This document shows positions 28,305-37,849 of a DNA stretch of 64,000 nucleotides, piece by piece. The notes under the pieces were generated by a model. The model did not search any database. It worked only from the letters and a program-made list of their open reading frames with translations, and had not been told where the DNA came from. Numbering within the stretch: position 1 is the stretch's first letter; the number at the start of each line of letters is the position of its first letter. A program made the translations under genes and the position numbers. This DNA is from an uncultured Chlorobiaceae bacterium (GTDB lineage: Bacteria; Bacteroidota; Chlorobiia; Chlorobiales; Chlorobiaceae). Location of the stretch: assembly GCA_903940125.1 (NCBI GenBank), contig CAJAJL010000078.1:1-64000 (forward strand), read 5' to 3'.

Positions 28305-28745
28305 TTAGGAGTTATTTTTTATTGCCTGGCGTGCCAGCTCATCGCAGCGGTTATTATACGGGTTGTCGCTGTGGCCCTTTACTTTATAGAAGGTAACGTC
28401 CTGCAATCTAATTAACTTCAGGATTTTTTGCCAAAGATCAATGTTTTCTACATTCTTTTTGCTCGCGGTTTTCCAGCTGTTGGCTGTCCAGCGTTTCAGC
28501 CATCCTTCATTAATGGCGTTGACGAGATAGCTGGAGTCGCTGTAGAGGTGAACCTCGCATGGTTCCTTGAGTGCTTCGAGTGCTTCTATTGCAGCGCTGA
28601 GCTCCATGCGGTTGTTTGTTGTGGCAGGTGAAAATCCTGAGATTTCACGGATGGAAGATCCGTACATCAGCAGTGCTCCCCAGCCACCTTTTCCCGGGTT
28701 GCCGCTGCAGGCTCCGTCGGTGTATATGATTATTTTTTTTTTCAT
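28305..28745 (-). CDS. rnhA: ribonuclease HI
   Basis: Cleaves the RNA strand of RNA-DNA hybrids. 146 residues from the ATG at 28745. The DEDD catalytic set is visible: Asp10 (IIYTDGACSGN), Glu in NNRMELSAA (about 48), Asp in LYSDSSYLV (about 70) and the late Asp in NRCDELARQ (about 134). The motif NPGKGGWGALL is typical. There is no evident Shine-Dalgarno, because the A-tract and hairpin of the rpmB terminator directly precede the start. It probably has its own promoter inside or overlapping the region, or depends on read-through. Confidence 0.95.
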   Translation of the reverse strand: MKKKIIIYTDGACSGNPGKGGWGALLMYGSSIREISGFSPATTNNRMELSAAIEALEALKEPCEVHLYSDSSYLVNAINEGWLKRWTANSWKTASKKNVENIDLWQKILKLIRLQDVTFYKVKGHSDNPYNNRCDELARQAIKNNS

Positions 28746-28749
28746 CGAC

Positions 28750-28779
28750 AAAAAAAAGCTCAACCATGAATGATTGAGC
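28750..28779 (-). terminator. intrinsic terminator after rpmB
   Basis: On the minus strand GCTCAA and TTGAGC pair around a ten-base loop and are followed by eight T. The T-tract ends five bases before the rnhA start codon. Confidence 0.8.
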
Positions 28780-28826
28780 CTTTATAAGATAGTGAATAAT
28801 CTTGTATAACCTGTGCTGCCCTGACC

Positions 28827-29045
28827 TTACTTAACCAGTTTAGCGAGTTCAGCTGTTCCGGTTTTAGCGATAATTTTCATGGCTTTAGCTGAAAGCTTAA
28901 CCTTTACAAACCGTTTTTCCTCTTCGATCCAGATTCTTTTTGTATGGAGGTTCGGCTCAAAACGGGTACGGACATGGTTGTTCGCATGTGATACCGTATT
29001 GCCGTATTTAGGTCTTTTGCCGGTCAGTAAACAAACTTTAGACAT
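28827..29045 (-). CDS. rpmB: 50S ribosomal protein L28
   Basis: Small basic protein of the large ribosomal subunit, 72 residues. The start [23 protein letters not shown] is the family signature, and [14 protein letters not shown] follows. The N-terminal half has one cysteine (Cys5) instead of the CxxC zinc motif of many L28 forms, so it is a non-zinc type. It stands alone, with its own terminator. Confidence 0.97.
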   Translation of the reverse strand: MSKVCLLTGKRPKYGNTVSHANNHVRTRFEPNLHTKRIWIEEEKRFVKVKLSAKAMKIIAKTGTAELAKLVK

Positions 29046-29117
29046 GGTGCAATCAATTGGTGTTAAAAAAACGAATGGGAATATAACAATAGTTTTACAA
29101 ACTGGAAACCTAATGTT

Positions 29118-30110
29118 TCAGGGCCGTATGCCGACAGCGCAAACCATCATGGATAAAACATAGAGCAGGGTTCCAAAAGCGTTGTACCAGACTGCTTTTT
29201 CCCTTGGATTATCAATCAGGATTTTCTGCATTGGAAGTTGCGCGACCAGAAGAATCAGAGCAATTACAGTCGTCGTCATCGAACCTTTTAAAACGAGAAT
29301 GGTGATGGCGGCAAGTTGCGCGAGATCCATAAAAACAGCAGCAAGTATTGCGGCCTTTTTTTCACCGAGCTGCACTGGAATTGAAGCGACTCTGCGGATA
29401 TTGTCGCCAACAACTGATTTGAAGTCATTAAGCGTCATGATGCCATGTGCACCTAATGAAAATATAATGGCAAGAGCAATAGTTTCCCTCGAAGGGATGC
29501 CTTGAGTAATGGAAAAACTACCTGTCAGCCATGCGACCCCTTCATAGGCAAGGCCTACAATAAGGTTCCCGAACCAGCCGTTTCTTTTTGCTCTGATAGG
29601 TGGACCAGAGTAGGCATGAGACATGAGCACACCGACAAAAGCAATGACGACAACATAGGGGTGAATGGAGAGGGCAACAAGAAAACCTGTAATGATCAGA
29701 GCAAATGTAATAAGCCAACTGGCCGATTTTGATATTTTGCCTGCAGGAATTGGACGATCCGGCTCATTGATAGCGTCAACCTCTCGGTCAAAATAATCGT
29801 TCATGGTCTGCGACATGGCGCACATGAGAGGCCCGGCAAGAAGAACACCCCTGAGAAGGATCGACCAGTTTGCAGCAATACCTTCGCCGGTCGATACGAC
29901 ACCACAGGCAAAGGCCCACATAGGCGGGAACCATGTGACCGGTTTCATGAGCGGCAGGATTGCGGAGGGTTCAATCCTGAATCCTGGCTTGTTGACATTC
30001 TCGAGAGCCTTCTGGATGGCTTTTTGTCTGGAATCGCTCACTCCTGACGAGCGAAGCTTTTCGCTGATGCTTTGATGCATTTCAGTGTTTAGCGTTTCGC
30101 GTCCGTTCAT
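29118..30110 (-). CDS. bchG: (bacterio)chlorophyll synthase, BchG/ChlG family
   Basis: UbiA-type polyprenyltransferase that esterifies (bacterio)chlorophyllide with a C20 or C15 alcohol at the cytoplasmic membrane. 330 residues with about eight transmembrane segments. The prenyl-diphosphate/Mg site is NDYFDREVDAINEPDRP (from residue 104), and MKPVTWFPPMWAFACGVVS is the BchG/ChlG hallmark. A second aspartate motif is LNDFKSVVGD. Green sulfur bacteria carry both BchG (BChl a) and BchK (BChl c); the motif near residue 56 and the adjacent trpD favour BchG, but the choice is not certain. It has a charged N-terminal extension of about 50 residues. Confidence 0.85.
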   Translation of the reverse strand: MNGRETLNTEMHQSISEKLRSSGVSDSRQKAIQKALENVNKPGFRIEPSAILPLMKPVTWFPPMWAFACGVVSTGEGIAANWSILLRGVLLAGPLMCAMSQTMNDYFDREVDAINEPDRPIPAGKISKSASWLITFALIITGFLVALSIHPYVVVIAFVGVLMSHAYSGPPIRAKRNGWFGNLIVGLAYEGVAWLTGSFSITQGIPSRETIALAIIFSLGAHGIMTLNDFKSVVGDNIRRVASIPVQLGEKKAAILAAVFMDLAQLAAITILVLKGSMTTTVIALILLVAQLPMQKILIDNPREKAVWYNAFGTLLYVLSMMVCAVGIRP

Positions 30111-30184
30111 GGGTATAATGATTCTCTCTTCGGCTTTAAAACAAGGCAGTTAGTATACAAGTTTTTTGGTAAAAAGATAAGAAT

Positions 30185-31240
30185 TTAGTTTGCAGCCACC
30201 CTGTATCGAGCAGAGAGTTCAGCGTTTATTTTCAGAATCTCATTAAATTTTTTCCTGGTATAACCGCTTTCCAGGGACTCTTTTGCCAAAATAAAGCCAT
30301 CATTGATGCACGGAGATTTTCCTGAAATATAACAGGCCATGGCAGTGGTGAAAATGGCGGCATCAATATATGCTGCAGGAGCACTGCCGTCAATGATATT
30401 GCGGATAATCAGCGCGTTTTCATCTCTGTTTCCTCCCTGGATTTCCGAGAGGGCATGCCGATTCAAACCGAAATCTTCGGGATAAACCGTATGCCGGGCA
30501 ACAGAACCGTTTTGAATTTCAATAATATGCGTAGGCCCGTTGAGGCTCGGCTCATCAAGTGCTATGCCCTCTTCAGTCATTGAATGAACGACCATTGCGT
30601 GTCTGGTACCAATCTGCAGCAGCACCTCCGTATAGAGCTCCATAAGCTCCTTGTTAAAAACACCTACAAGCTGTCGTTTTGCTCTTGCCGGATTAATAAG
30701 CGGGCCGAGAATATTGAAGATTGTTCTTATACCCAGTTCGCGTCGGATATGTGCTACCTTTTTCATAGAAGGGTGGTAAAGGGGTGCAAACAGGAAGGCA
30801 AATCCTGTTTGCTCAAACAGCTCTTTTGTTGCTTCAGGGGGAAGATCGATAGCAAAGCCAAGTGCTTCAAGGACATCAGCGCTTCCGCAACTGCTTGTTA
30901 CCGAACGGTTTCCATGTTTAGCAATTTGTACACCAGCACTGTTGGCAATAATTGATGCAGTCGTTGAAATATTAAATGTTCCTGCATGATCCCCCCCCGT
31001 GCCGCAGGTATCGACAGCATTGTCATCCAGCACGATTGTGACGGCTTTTTCCATAAGGCTGTAGTAAGCGCCGGTGGCTTCATTGGAGGTAACACCTTTT
31101 TTCTGAAGGAGTGCGAGCAGTGCGGCTATGACAATTTCGGAAAATTGGCCATCCATAATGCTGTTCATGCAGAATGTCATTTGTTCCTGAGAAAAATTAT
31201 CTTCTGCAAGAAGCTTTTGCAGTAACTTTTTTTGCGGCAT
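30185..31240 (-). CDS. trpD: anthranilate phosphoribosyltransferase
   Basis: Second step of tryptophan synthesis, transferring phosphoribose from PRPP to anthranilate. 351 residues. The PRPP-binding loop [15 protein letters not shown] (about 82-96) and [21 protein letters not shown] (about 109-129) are diagnostic, as is the [10 protein letters not shown] segment. The glycine-rich loop is encoded by a run of eight G (C on the + strand at 30991-30998). Other trp genes are not in the window. It lies 74 bases ahead of bchG. Confidence 0.96.
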   Translation of the reverse strand: MPQKKLLQKLLAEDNFSQEQMTFCMNSIMDGQFSEIVIAALLALLQKKGVTSNEATGAYYSLMEKAVTIVLDDNAVDTCGTGGDHAGTFNISTTASIIANSAGVQIAKHGNRSVTSSCGSADVLEALGFAIDLPPEATKELFEQTGFAFLFAPLYHPSMKKVAHIRRELGIRTIFNILGPLINPARAKRQLVGVFNKELMELYTEVLLQIGTRHAMVVHSMTEEGIALDEPSLNGPTHIIEIQNGSVARHTVYPEDFGLNRHALSEIQGGNRDENALIIRNIIDGSAPAAYIDAAIFTTAMACYISGKSPCINDGFILAKESLESGYTRKKFNEILKINAELSARYRVAAN

Positions 31241-31362
31241 GAAGCGGATTGGTTGGCAAATGAGTGCGAATATTCGTAAATGTAAATTATAAGAAGAATT
31301 GATTGGATTGTAAAAGGCTCATTACAGGTGGGCCGTAATTTTTATGAATATATTGCAGCTCA

Positions 31363-32457
31363 ATGGATACAAAGCAGATAACACCATACCGCAAAGAGGC
31401 TTTGGGTATGGTTCTTATGAAAATGATGAGTCGTGCACTTGACGCATGCATTGTTACCGATCTTTCCGTTATCAGGTGGTTGACAGGATTCAGCGGAACA
31501 AATGCAAGATTGGTTGTTACTCGGGAAAAAAGCTGGTTGTTTACTGATTTCCGATATAAAGAGCAAGCATCACGTGAGGTTGAAGTGGCTGAAGTGGTTA
31601 TTGCAGTTGACGGATTTGCTGCAGAGCTAAGTTCAGAGTGTTATCCCCTGGGCGAAACGGTTGCTCTTCAGTCTGATAATATCACTTGGCACGAAGCTAC
31701 AAGAATCATTGAACAACTTCATGGTAAACAGCGGGTCATACCGGTCGATTCTTTTTTCGATGAGTTCAGAATGGTCAAGCATGAAATAGAGCTGCAGAAA
31801 ATGCGTCGTGCCGCTGAAATCAGTGAGTTGGTATTGGAAAAAGTGATTCCAATGATTTCCTCCTCCGTTACTGAGCTTGATATTGCCGCTGAAATCTCTT
31901 TTCAGCACAAAAAACTGGGGGCAGATAAAGACTCTTTTGACCCTATTGTAGCCGGAGGTCCACGCTCAGCTATGCCTCATGCAAAACCTTCCAAGGCCAA
32001 GTTTGTTCCTGGAGAGTTGATTGTTATCGATATGGGATGCGTTTATGAAGGGTATGCATCCGACCAGACAAGGACTGTTGCGCTTGGTCATGTCTCCAGC
32101 GAAGCCCGTCATATCTATCGAATTGTGAAGGAGGCGCAGGAGCTTGGTATAGCTTCGGCGCGTTGTGGCATGAAGGCTAAAGAGCTTGACAGTGAGGTGC
32201 GTCAGTTTATCAATGCACATGGTTACGGCGATGAATTCGGTCACGGTCTTGGTCATGGAGTTGGGTTTGAAGTGCATGAGGAGCCCCGGATCAGCCCCAA
32301 AGGTGAGCATGTGCTGCATGAGAATATGGTTTTTACAATTGAGCCTGGAATTTATCTGCCGGGCAAATTCGGGGTGCGGATTGAGGATACGGTGGTCATG
32401 GGTCTTCATGGCGCAATACCATTGCAGCGCTTCAGCAAAGAGCTTATAGTCTTATAA
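31363..32457 (+). CDS. Xaa-Pro aminopeptidase/dipeptidase, M24 family
   Basis: Metallopeptidase of the pita-bread fold cleaving N-terminal residues before proline. 364 residues: an N-terminal creatinase-like domain (IRWLTGFSGTNA near 40-50) and a catalytic domain. The five metal ligands can be placed: two Asp (VIDMGCVYEGYASDQTRTV), His in GHGLGHGVGFEVHE, and two Glu in FTIEPGIYLP and GVRIEDTVV. PepQ and PepP cannot be distinguished by eye. It is followed by cutA 21 bases later. Confidence 0.92.
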   Translation: MDTKQITPYRKEALGMVLMKMMSRALDACIVTDLSVIRWLTGFSGTNARLVVTREKSWLFTDFRYKEQASREVEVAEVVIAVDGFAAELSSECYPLGETVALQSDNITWHEATRIIEQLHGKQRVIPVDSFFDEFRMVKHEIELQKMRRAAEISELVLEKVIPMISSSVTELDIAAEISFQHKKLGADKDSFDPIVAGGPRSAMPHAKPSKAKFVPGELIVIDMGCVYEGYASDQTRTVALGHVSSEARHIYRIVKEAQELGIASARCGMKAKELDSEVRQFINAHGYGDEFGHGLGHGVGFEVHEEPRISPKGEHVLHENMVFTIEPGIYLPGKFGVRIEDTVVMGLHGAIPLQRFSKELIVL

Positions 32458-32478
32458 AATATCATTGCCAGAAAGAGG

Positions 32479-32808
32479 ATGGAGAGTAGTTATTGCATGG
32501 TTATTACCACCATTCCTGACAGGGAGGAAGCTGAAAACCTTGCTGACGGGATTCTTAACAATCGTCTTGCGGCATGCGTGCAGATGGCTGATATCAGAAG
32601 CTTTTTTCTATGGGAAGGCGCTTTGCAGAAAGAGAGTGAAGTCGCTCTCTATATAAAGACAACAGAAGCACGCTATAGCGACCTTGAGACTTATATCCAG
32701 GAGTATCATCCCTACGACGTTCCCGAAATTATCAAGCTTCCGGTAACCGGTGGATTGCCCGGCTATCTCAACTGGCTCGACTCAACCACCGGTATTCCCA
32801 AAGCTTGA
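32479..32808 (+). CDS. cutA: CutA1 divalent cation tolerance protein
   Basis: Small trimeric cytoplasmic protein of the PII-like fold linked to copper and other divalent-cation tolerance. 109 residues with TTIPDREEAENLADGILNNRLAACVQ, an invariant early Cys and Ala-rich helix, and the C-terminal YHPYDVPEII motif. The ATG at 32479 has an AGAGG too close to it; the ATG at 32497 (MVITTIP) is an alternative start. Confidence 0.95.
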   Translation: MESSYCMVITTIPDREEAENLADGILNNRLAACVQMADIRSFFLWEGALQKESEVALYIKTTEARYSDLETYIQEYHPYDVPEIIKLPVTGGLPGYLNWLDSTTGIPKA

Positions 32809-32940
32809 AAAAATAGAAAGTTTGCTTGAGAAACTATACAAATTGAAGAAGCGATTGTCGAATTGTATGTTTTCTTGCTGAAGCGTGTTTCTGTACAAGA
32901 AAAAATAGCTTATTGTCGAAATCCGCGGATTTTCATTACG

Positions 32941-34110
32941 TCAGACCCGTTGCAGCAGCGCTTTGATCTCAGCAGTGAAGGAGGCCATGACAAGGAGAGG
33001 GTTGGCGTTTCGTTCGATACTGCGGATGGCCTCTTCTGTGATGGTTGAAATCTTGAAAAAATCAGGATTGGGAAAGTTCTTGACAAAACGGTCGATGGCA
33101 TCGGCAATGTCCGGGTTGTTCAGTTCCTGAAAGTCCGGTTTAATCCTGCGGTGGTTGACATCCTGAAAAAAGAGCAGAAGAGCAGCAAGAAAGAGGGTAA
33201 GTTCGCTGCGCGAAAAGTTTTTGGCATGTTTTTCACAAGCATTGATAGCCTCGTAAAAGCGGCTTGGCGTCAGTAACAGGCGAAGATAATCGAGTGCCTG
33301 GTTGCGGAGCAGAATCGTCGCAGTTTCCGATGGATTGCTGTGGCGGCTGTTAATAAGCTCCCATGCGAGACGGAGGTTGCCTCTGGAAAAACTGACGATA
33401 AAGCTTAATTCAGGGTCTTTGATTTCGGGATGATGTTCCAGCAGCCAAAGTTTTAGATCTCCGGCAGTAACCCTCGAAAACTTTATGGTCTGGCATCGTG
33501 AGCGTATAGTTGGCAGCAGGGTTTCGGGCCGGGATGAAACAAGAATAAAAACGACGTGGGGAGGTGGTTCTTCAAGAAGTTTCAAAATCTTGTTAGCTGC
33601 TGAAGGGTGGAGCCGTTCTGCCTGAGAAATAATGAATATCTTTTTGCTCCCTTCTCTCGGCATAAACGAGGCTTTATGCTGAAGGGTGATAATCTGTTCG
33701 GTCAGAATGCCCATGGAACGCTCCATGGCCGGGGAAAAATACGGGTTCTGCTTTTTTTGTTCGAGCAAAGCATCGTAGCGTTCTTTTGCTTCGGTAAAGC
33801 GCTTGTTCTCTTTTTTCGCAGAGTCGCCGGGATCGAGCAGAGATGATTCTACCGGGAAAATATACTCAATGTTCGGGTGCATGAACGATTGTACCTGAAG
33901 ACATTCAGGGCATGTTCCGCATGCTCCCTTACTGTTGGAAGTTTTAACAGATCGGCAGTTGAAGATTGAGGCAATTTCAAAGGCTACTGATTCCTTTCCC
34001 GACCCTTCAGGGCCGGTAAAAAGGTAAGCATGAGCAAATCGCTCTGTTTCAAGTGCTTTCCGGAGAGTACGGATTTGCTGTTTTTGACCGATAATGTTGT
34101 TCCAGCTCAT
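32941..34110 (-). CDS. holB: DNA polymerase III delta-prime/gamma-type clamp-loader ATPase
   Basis: Clamp-loader subunit of 389 residues. The AAA+ core has Walker A GPEGSGKES at 33-41 and a zinc-binding module with cysteines 52, 64, 67 and 70 (CGTCPEC). The LLEEPP and SRC (TIRSRCQTIKF) motifs follow. The Walker A looks intact, while E. coli delta-prime lacks a working one, so this protein might bind ATP. An insertion of about 50 charged residues (around 100-150) separates the zinc module from the core. ilvE lies 16 bases upstream on the same strand, so the two may be co-transcribed. Confidence 0.88.
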   Translation of the reverse strand: MSWNNIIGQKQQIRTLRKALETERFAHAYLFTGPEGSGKESVAFEIASIFNCRSVKTSNSKGACGTCPECLQVQSFMHPNIEYIFPVESSLLDPGDSAKKENKRFTEAKERYDALLEQKKQNPYFSPAMERSMGILTEQIITLQHKASFMPREGSKKIFIISQAERLHPSAANKILKLLEEPPPHVVFILVSSRPETLLPTIRSRCQTIKFSRVTAGDLKLWLLEHHPEIKDPELSFIVSFSRGNLRLAWELINSRHSNPSETATILLRNQALDYLRLLLTPSRFYEAINACEKHAKNFSRSELTLFLAALLLFFQDVNHRRIKPDFQELNNPDIADAIDRFVKNFPNPDFFKISTITEEAIRSIERNANPLLVMASFTAEIKALLQRV

Positions 34111-34126
34111 GCCTGCCTTGCCGGGC

Positions 34127-35038
34127 TCAGATAAAAGTCAGCCAGTTGTAAGGGTCTTCACCGGTTTTAACGATTTTCAAGTATGCATGTTGCAGTACTT
34201 CAGTAATAGGTCCGCGTTTTTCGTTTCCTATCGGATATTTGTCGATACTTCTTACCGGAGTAATCTCTGCCGCTGTGCCGGTGAGGAAGACTTCATCGGC
34301 GATATAGAGTGCTTCACGAGGAATAAGCGTCTCACGAACTTCATAGCCGAGCTCTTTAGCAATGTGCATGACGGCGTAACGGGTAAAGCCGGGTAGAATC
34401 GATTGAGCCGACATTGGGGTATAGATGATGCCGTCGCGGACAACAAAAATGTTTTCGCCGCTTCCTTCAGAAACATAGCCGTTGACATCAAGGGCGAGTC
34501 CCTCTGCATAATCGTCCATCAAGGCTTCCATTTTGATAAGCTGCGAATTCAGATAGTTGCCTCCTGCTTTTGCCCAGGCAGGCAAGGTGTTCGGAGCTGG
34601 TCTGTTCCATGATGAGACGCGGACGTCGACACCGTTTTCAAGAACATCATCTCCAAGGTATGCACCCCATTCCCATGTGGCGATAGCTACTTCGATAGAT
34701 GCCCGGTGAGGATTGACTCCAAAAGCTCCCTGTCCACGATAAACCAGCGGACGGATATAACATGATTTATGACTGTTGGCGTGAATGATGCTGATTACAG
34801 CGTCTTTCAGCTCTTTTTCGGAATAGGGGATTTCGATACGGTATATTTTCGAAGAGTCTCTGAGACGTTTGATGTGTTCGTCCAGAAAAAGTACTGCGGA
34901 ACCCTTTATGGTTTCATAGCAGCGTATTCCTTCGAAGGTGGATGAACCGTAATGGACAACATGTGACAGAATATGGATTTTTGCGTCAATCCAGTCAATC
35001 AGTTCACCGTTCATCCAGATTTTAGCAGTCTTGTTCAT
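34127..35038 (-). CDS. ilvE: branched-chain amino acid aminotransferase
   Basis: PLP-dependent class IV transaminase for the last step of Val, Leu and Ile synthesis. 303 residues. The PLP lysine lies in WAKAGGNYLNSQL. VHYGSSTFEGIRCYE, YVSEGSGENIFVV and VFLTGTAAEITPVRSID are the class IV signatures. It reads into holB after a 16-base gap. A terminator hairpin (35140-35170) separates it from pfkA upstream. Confidence 0.96.
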   Translation of the reverse strand: MNKTAKIWMNGELIDWIDAKIHILSHVVHYGSSTFEGIRCYETIKGSAVLFLDEHIKRLRDSSKIYRIEIPYSEKELKDAVISIIHANSHKSCYIRPLVYRGQGAFGVNPHRASIEVAIATWEWGAYLGDDVLENGVDVRVSSWNRPAPNTLPAWAKAGGNYLNSQLIKMEALMDDYAEGLALDVNGYVSEGSGENIFVVRDGIIYTPMSAQSILPGFTRYAVMHIAKELGYEVRETLIPREALYIADEVFLTGTAAEITPVRSIDKYPIGNEKRGPITEVLQHAYLKIVKTGEDPYNWLTFI

Positions 35039-35139
35039 AGTGCAGGTGTTGGGTGATAAAACATTACCGGTAATACCCTCAAAGATAGCTTGTTTTGAGT
35101 TTTTTAAAAGGAAATGCCGGAAATTTTATTCAGTTTTCG

Positions 35140-35170
35140 GAAAGCCCCGAATGTTGTTTACGGGGCTTTC
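35140..35170 (-). terminator. hairpin after pfkA
   Basis: GAAAGCCCCG (35140-35149) and CGGGGCTTTC (35161-35170) make a perfect ten-base-pair stem with an 11-base loop just beyond the pfkA stop. No long T-tract follows, so strength is uncertain. Confidence 0.65.
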
Positions 35171-35186
35171 TTCACGGATTAACCGG

Positions 35187-36392
35187 TTAGTAGATTCTCT
35201 CGTATACCCCTTCCACTTCACGGAGAATCGGTTCGTAGTTTGTGGGTTTCCGACCAAAGCAGATGCCCAGTGATTCGTACATGGCGACTTGTTCAAGATC
35301 GACATGGCGCTGTACAATGGCTTTGCTTGATTCAATGAACTCAATCTTGCGGCCCTTTACCTTGGAAATCGTGACGCCGGATTTGCCTTCGAGAAGAAGC
35401 AGTATTGCACCGGCACCTGCTTCAAAGCCAAAGTTGATGTCGTATGCAGAAGAGTTGCCTGAACGAACAAGGTGTCCGGGCTGAATGACGCGTACCTCTG
35501 GAATTTCATATATTCCTTCGACAAACATGCCGGTCTCTTTCATGAAAAGAGGTATAGCCGGGTCAGCTTTCATTCTTTTCTGGATTTGCTGCGCGGTGAA
35601 TTTTCCTGCTCCGGCAAGCTTTTTGTGACCAAATGCGTCTATACCTGCTGATTCATCAACAATATCGCTGCCGTCAGCGTTTTTAAGTCCTTCCGCAACA
35701 ACAATGGTGTAGGTGCCGCTGTGGACATCGCTCTCTCTTATTCTTCGAGTAAAGCGTTCGGCAAGGTGTTCGTATACGATATTCCAGTCTGCAGGAATTT
35801 CAGGTATGAGGATACAGTCAGCTTCAGCTGCTATGCCGCTGCGAAAAGCGGTATGACCTGCATAACGGCCGAATACTTCAGTGACCAGTACCCTGTTGTG
35901 GGTTTTTCCTGTTGTTTTCAAGTCATGCACAAACTGCGCGATGCGGTTTATCGTGGAGTCGCCGCCGACTGAGTATGTCTGCAGGTCGAGGTCCATGGTT
36001 TTCGGTGCGTGGATGCATTGAATCCCTTTCTGATTGAGATCAACCATGACACTGCCGGAATCGTCGCCGCCACTGATAATAAGAGCGTCAAGGTTGAATT
36101 TTTTCATTCCGGCCTTGATGCGGTTGTATTTGTCGGGGTTACTTATCGCCTTGATTTTAACTCTTGAATGTCCGGCTTCGGAACCGGCAAAACTTGCGTC
36201 AAACCGATCGAGACGTTCCTGATCAAGCAGTACAATTTTTTCCTGATCGACAAGATTGTATAACCCGGCATAACCGTTAGGTATAATAAAGAGCTCAAGA
36301 TCTTTAGACAGAGCCATCATTGCTGCGCCTTTCAGTACAGCATTCAGTCCGCCACAATCTCCTCCGCTGGTAAGGATGCCAATTTTTTTCAC
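35187..36392 (-). CDS. pfkA: 6-phosphofructokinase, pyrophosphate-type signature
   Basis: Phosphorylates fructose 6-phosphate in glycolysis. 401 residues. The N-terminal loop GGDCGGLNAV, catalytic aspartates Asp134 and Asp136 (PKTMDLD) and VTEVFGRYAGHTA confirm the family. Two sites decide the phosphoryl donor: ATP enzymes have Gly at the GGDG position and Gly before TID, while PPi enzymes have Asp and Lys. Here they are Asp111 (SGGDD) and Lys131 (PKT), so it is probably PPi-dependent and reversible, useful in an autotroph that runs gluconeogenesis by day. The usual TIDND is TMDLD, which is unusual. Monocistronic, divergent from the permease gene at 36578. Confidence 0.9.
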   Translation of the reverse strand: MKKIGILTSGGDCGGLNAVLKGAAMMALSKDLELFIIPNGYAGLYNLVDQEKIVLLDQERLDRFDASFAGSEAGHSRVKIKAISNPDKYNRIKAGMKKFNLDALIISGGDDSGSVMVDLNQKGIQCIHAPKTMDLDLQTYSVGGDSTINRIAQFVHDLKTTGKTHNRVLVTEVFGRYAGHTAFRSGIAAEADCILIPEIPADWNIVYEHLAERFTRRIRESDVHSGTYTIVVAEGLKNADGSDIVDESAGIDAFGHKKLAGAGKFTAQQIQKRMKADPAIPLFMKETGMFVEGIYEIPEVRVIQPGHLVRSGNSSAYDINFGFEAGAGAILLLLEGKSGVTISKVKGRKIEFIESSKAIVQRHVDLEQVAMYESLGICFGRKPTNYEPILREVEGVYERIY

Positions 36393-36577
36393 AGGTATGC
36401 TCTCCTCTTCAAAGCTATTGTTAGTATTTAATGGCCAAATTTATTTATTTGTCGGAAAATAATCTTTCCGGCTTCTGGCAATTAAAATAGATTTTTTTTG
36501 GTTGATTTTTCAACAATAAGCCTCAAAATCATAGAACAGCTGATTTTCCAGGAATAACTTGAAATATATATATTGTA

Positions 36578-37849
36578 ATGAATTACCTGGATGAGGCTAG
36601 GATTGCCTTTGTGCATCTGCGAGAAAGAAAGCGCCAGACCGTTCTCACTGCTCTCGGTGTGGCTGTAGGCTCGGCAATGCTTGTGACTACAATTTCCGTA
36701 GCACGGGGTTCATCGTCGAATGTGATTGCTAAAGTGATTGATACTGTTCCTCATGTCCTCATAAGTGCCGAAAGGGTTGTACCGCTGATTCCTGAAAATC
36801 TTGTCAGCCGGCAGGGGAGGGTTGCGATGGTGACCAAAAATATTAATCTGGATGAACAGGAAGTAATCAAGAATTATGCCGAGGTTGTCGAAAGCATCCG
36901 GCCAGTGGAGGAGTTGCGGAGCATTTCACCCTTTGTCCTCAGCAAATTGTTGGCACGCAATAAAACCCGTTTTACTCCCTGTGTCGCCAGGGGTGTTGTC
37001 CCTCATCTTGAAGCAGATATTGCCGGGTTGCAGAAAAATCTCATTGAAAAAAACTCTCTTGAAGAGTTGGCTTATACTCCGAATGGCATTCTCGTCGGTG
37101 ATCTTTTAGCTAAAAAACTGAATGCAGGCTACCGTGACAAAATCGTGCTGGTGACAAAAAACAGCGAAGAGTTTCCTGTTATGATAGTTGGCAGATTCAG
37201 CAGCGGGTTTAATGCAAAAGACGAGCGGGAGGCTTATGTCAATCTTGCTTTGGCTCAGAGAATGGAGGGTATCGCTTCGAATTCTGTCACTGGTATCGGC
37301 CTGAGAACAGCATATGTTGATCGTGCTGCCGAAACTGCTGCGAAGGTACAGAAGTTGAGCGGATACAAAAGCGAGAGCTGGGATGAAACCAACCGGAACG
37401 TCATTGAGTTTTATAACCGGAATGCTGTGATTACCCTTGTTCTGGTGGGGTTTGTTTTTATTGTTGCCGGTCTTGGTGTTTCATCAGTCATGACTACGGT
37501 GATTCTGCAGAAGGTAAAGGATATCGCCATCTTGCGCTCGATGGGTATGCAGGCAGGAAGCATTACCCGTATTTTTATGCTCGAAGGATTTATGATCGGT
37601 GTTCTCGGTGTCGTTATCGGAAGTCCTATGGGTCATGTGATTTGTCATTTTGTGGACGCAATCCGTTTTGAGGCAAGTACTGCAGGAGTCTTGAAAAGTG
37701 ATAAAATCAATATTGTTGAACAGCCCGAAGCTCACCTGATTGTGATAGCATTTGGCATTCTGATTGCGGTACTCTCGTCCTGGAGCCCGGCAAGAAAGGC
37801 TACGCGCTATTTGCCGGTCAGGATTCTCAGGGGTGAAGTTGGTGCTTAG
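36578..37849 (+). CDS. MacB/FtsX-type ABC transporter permease
   Basis: A 423-residue inner-membrane protein: one N-terminal helix (about 21-45), a large periplasmic MacB_PCD-type domain, and three C-terminal helices (about 285-310, 335-360 and 385-405) typical of the FtsX domain. The segment [22 protein letters not shown] is the usual cytoplasmic coupling loop. LolC/E, MacB and heterocyst DevC relatives all share this layout, so the cargo is open. No ATPase or membrane fusion protein lies next to it. Its stop codon overlaps that of ispF on the other strand. Confidence 0.88.
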   Translation: MNYLDEARIAFVHLRERKRQTVLTALGVAVGSAMLVTTISVARGSSSNVIAKVIDTVPHVLISAERVVPLIPENLVSRQGRVAMVTKNINLDEQEVIKNYAEVVESIRPVEELRSISPFVLSKLLARNKTRFTPCVARGVVPHLEADIAGLQKNLIEKNSLEELAYTPNGILVGDLLAKKLNAGYRDKIVLVTKNSEEFPVMIVGRFSSGFNAKDEREAYVNLALAQRMEGIASNSVTGIGLRTAYVDRAAETAAKVQKLSGYKSESWDETNRNVIEFYNRNAVITLVLVGFVFIVAGLGVSSVMTTVILQKVKDIAILRSMGMQAGSITRIFMLEGFMIGVLGVVIGSPMGHVICHFVDAIRFEASTAGVLKSDKINIVEQPEAHLIVIAFGILIAVLSSWSPARKATRYLPVRILRGEVGA

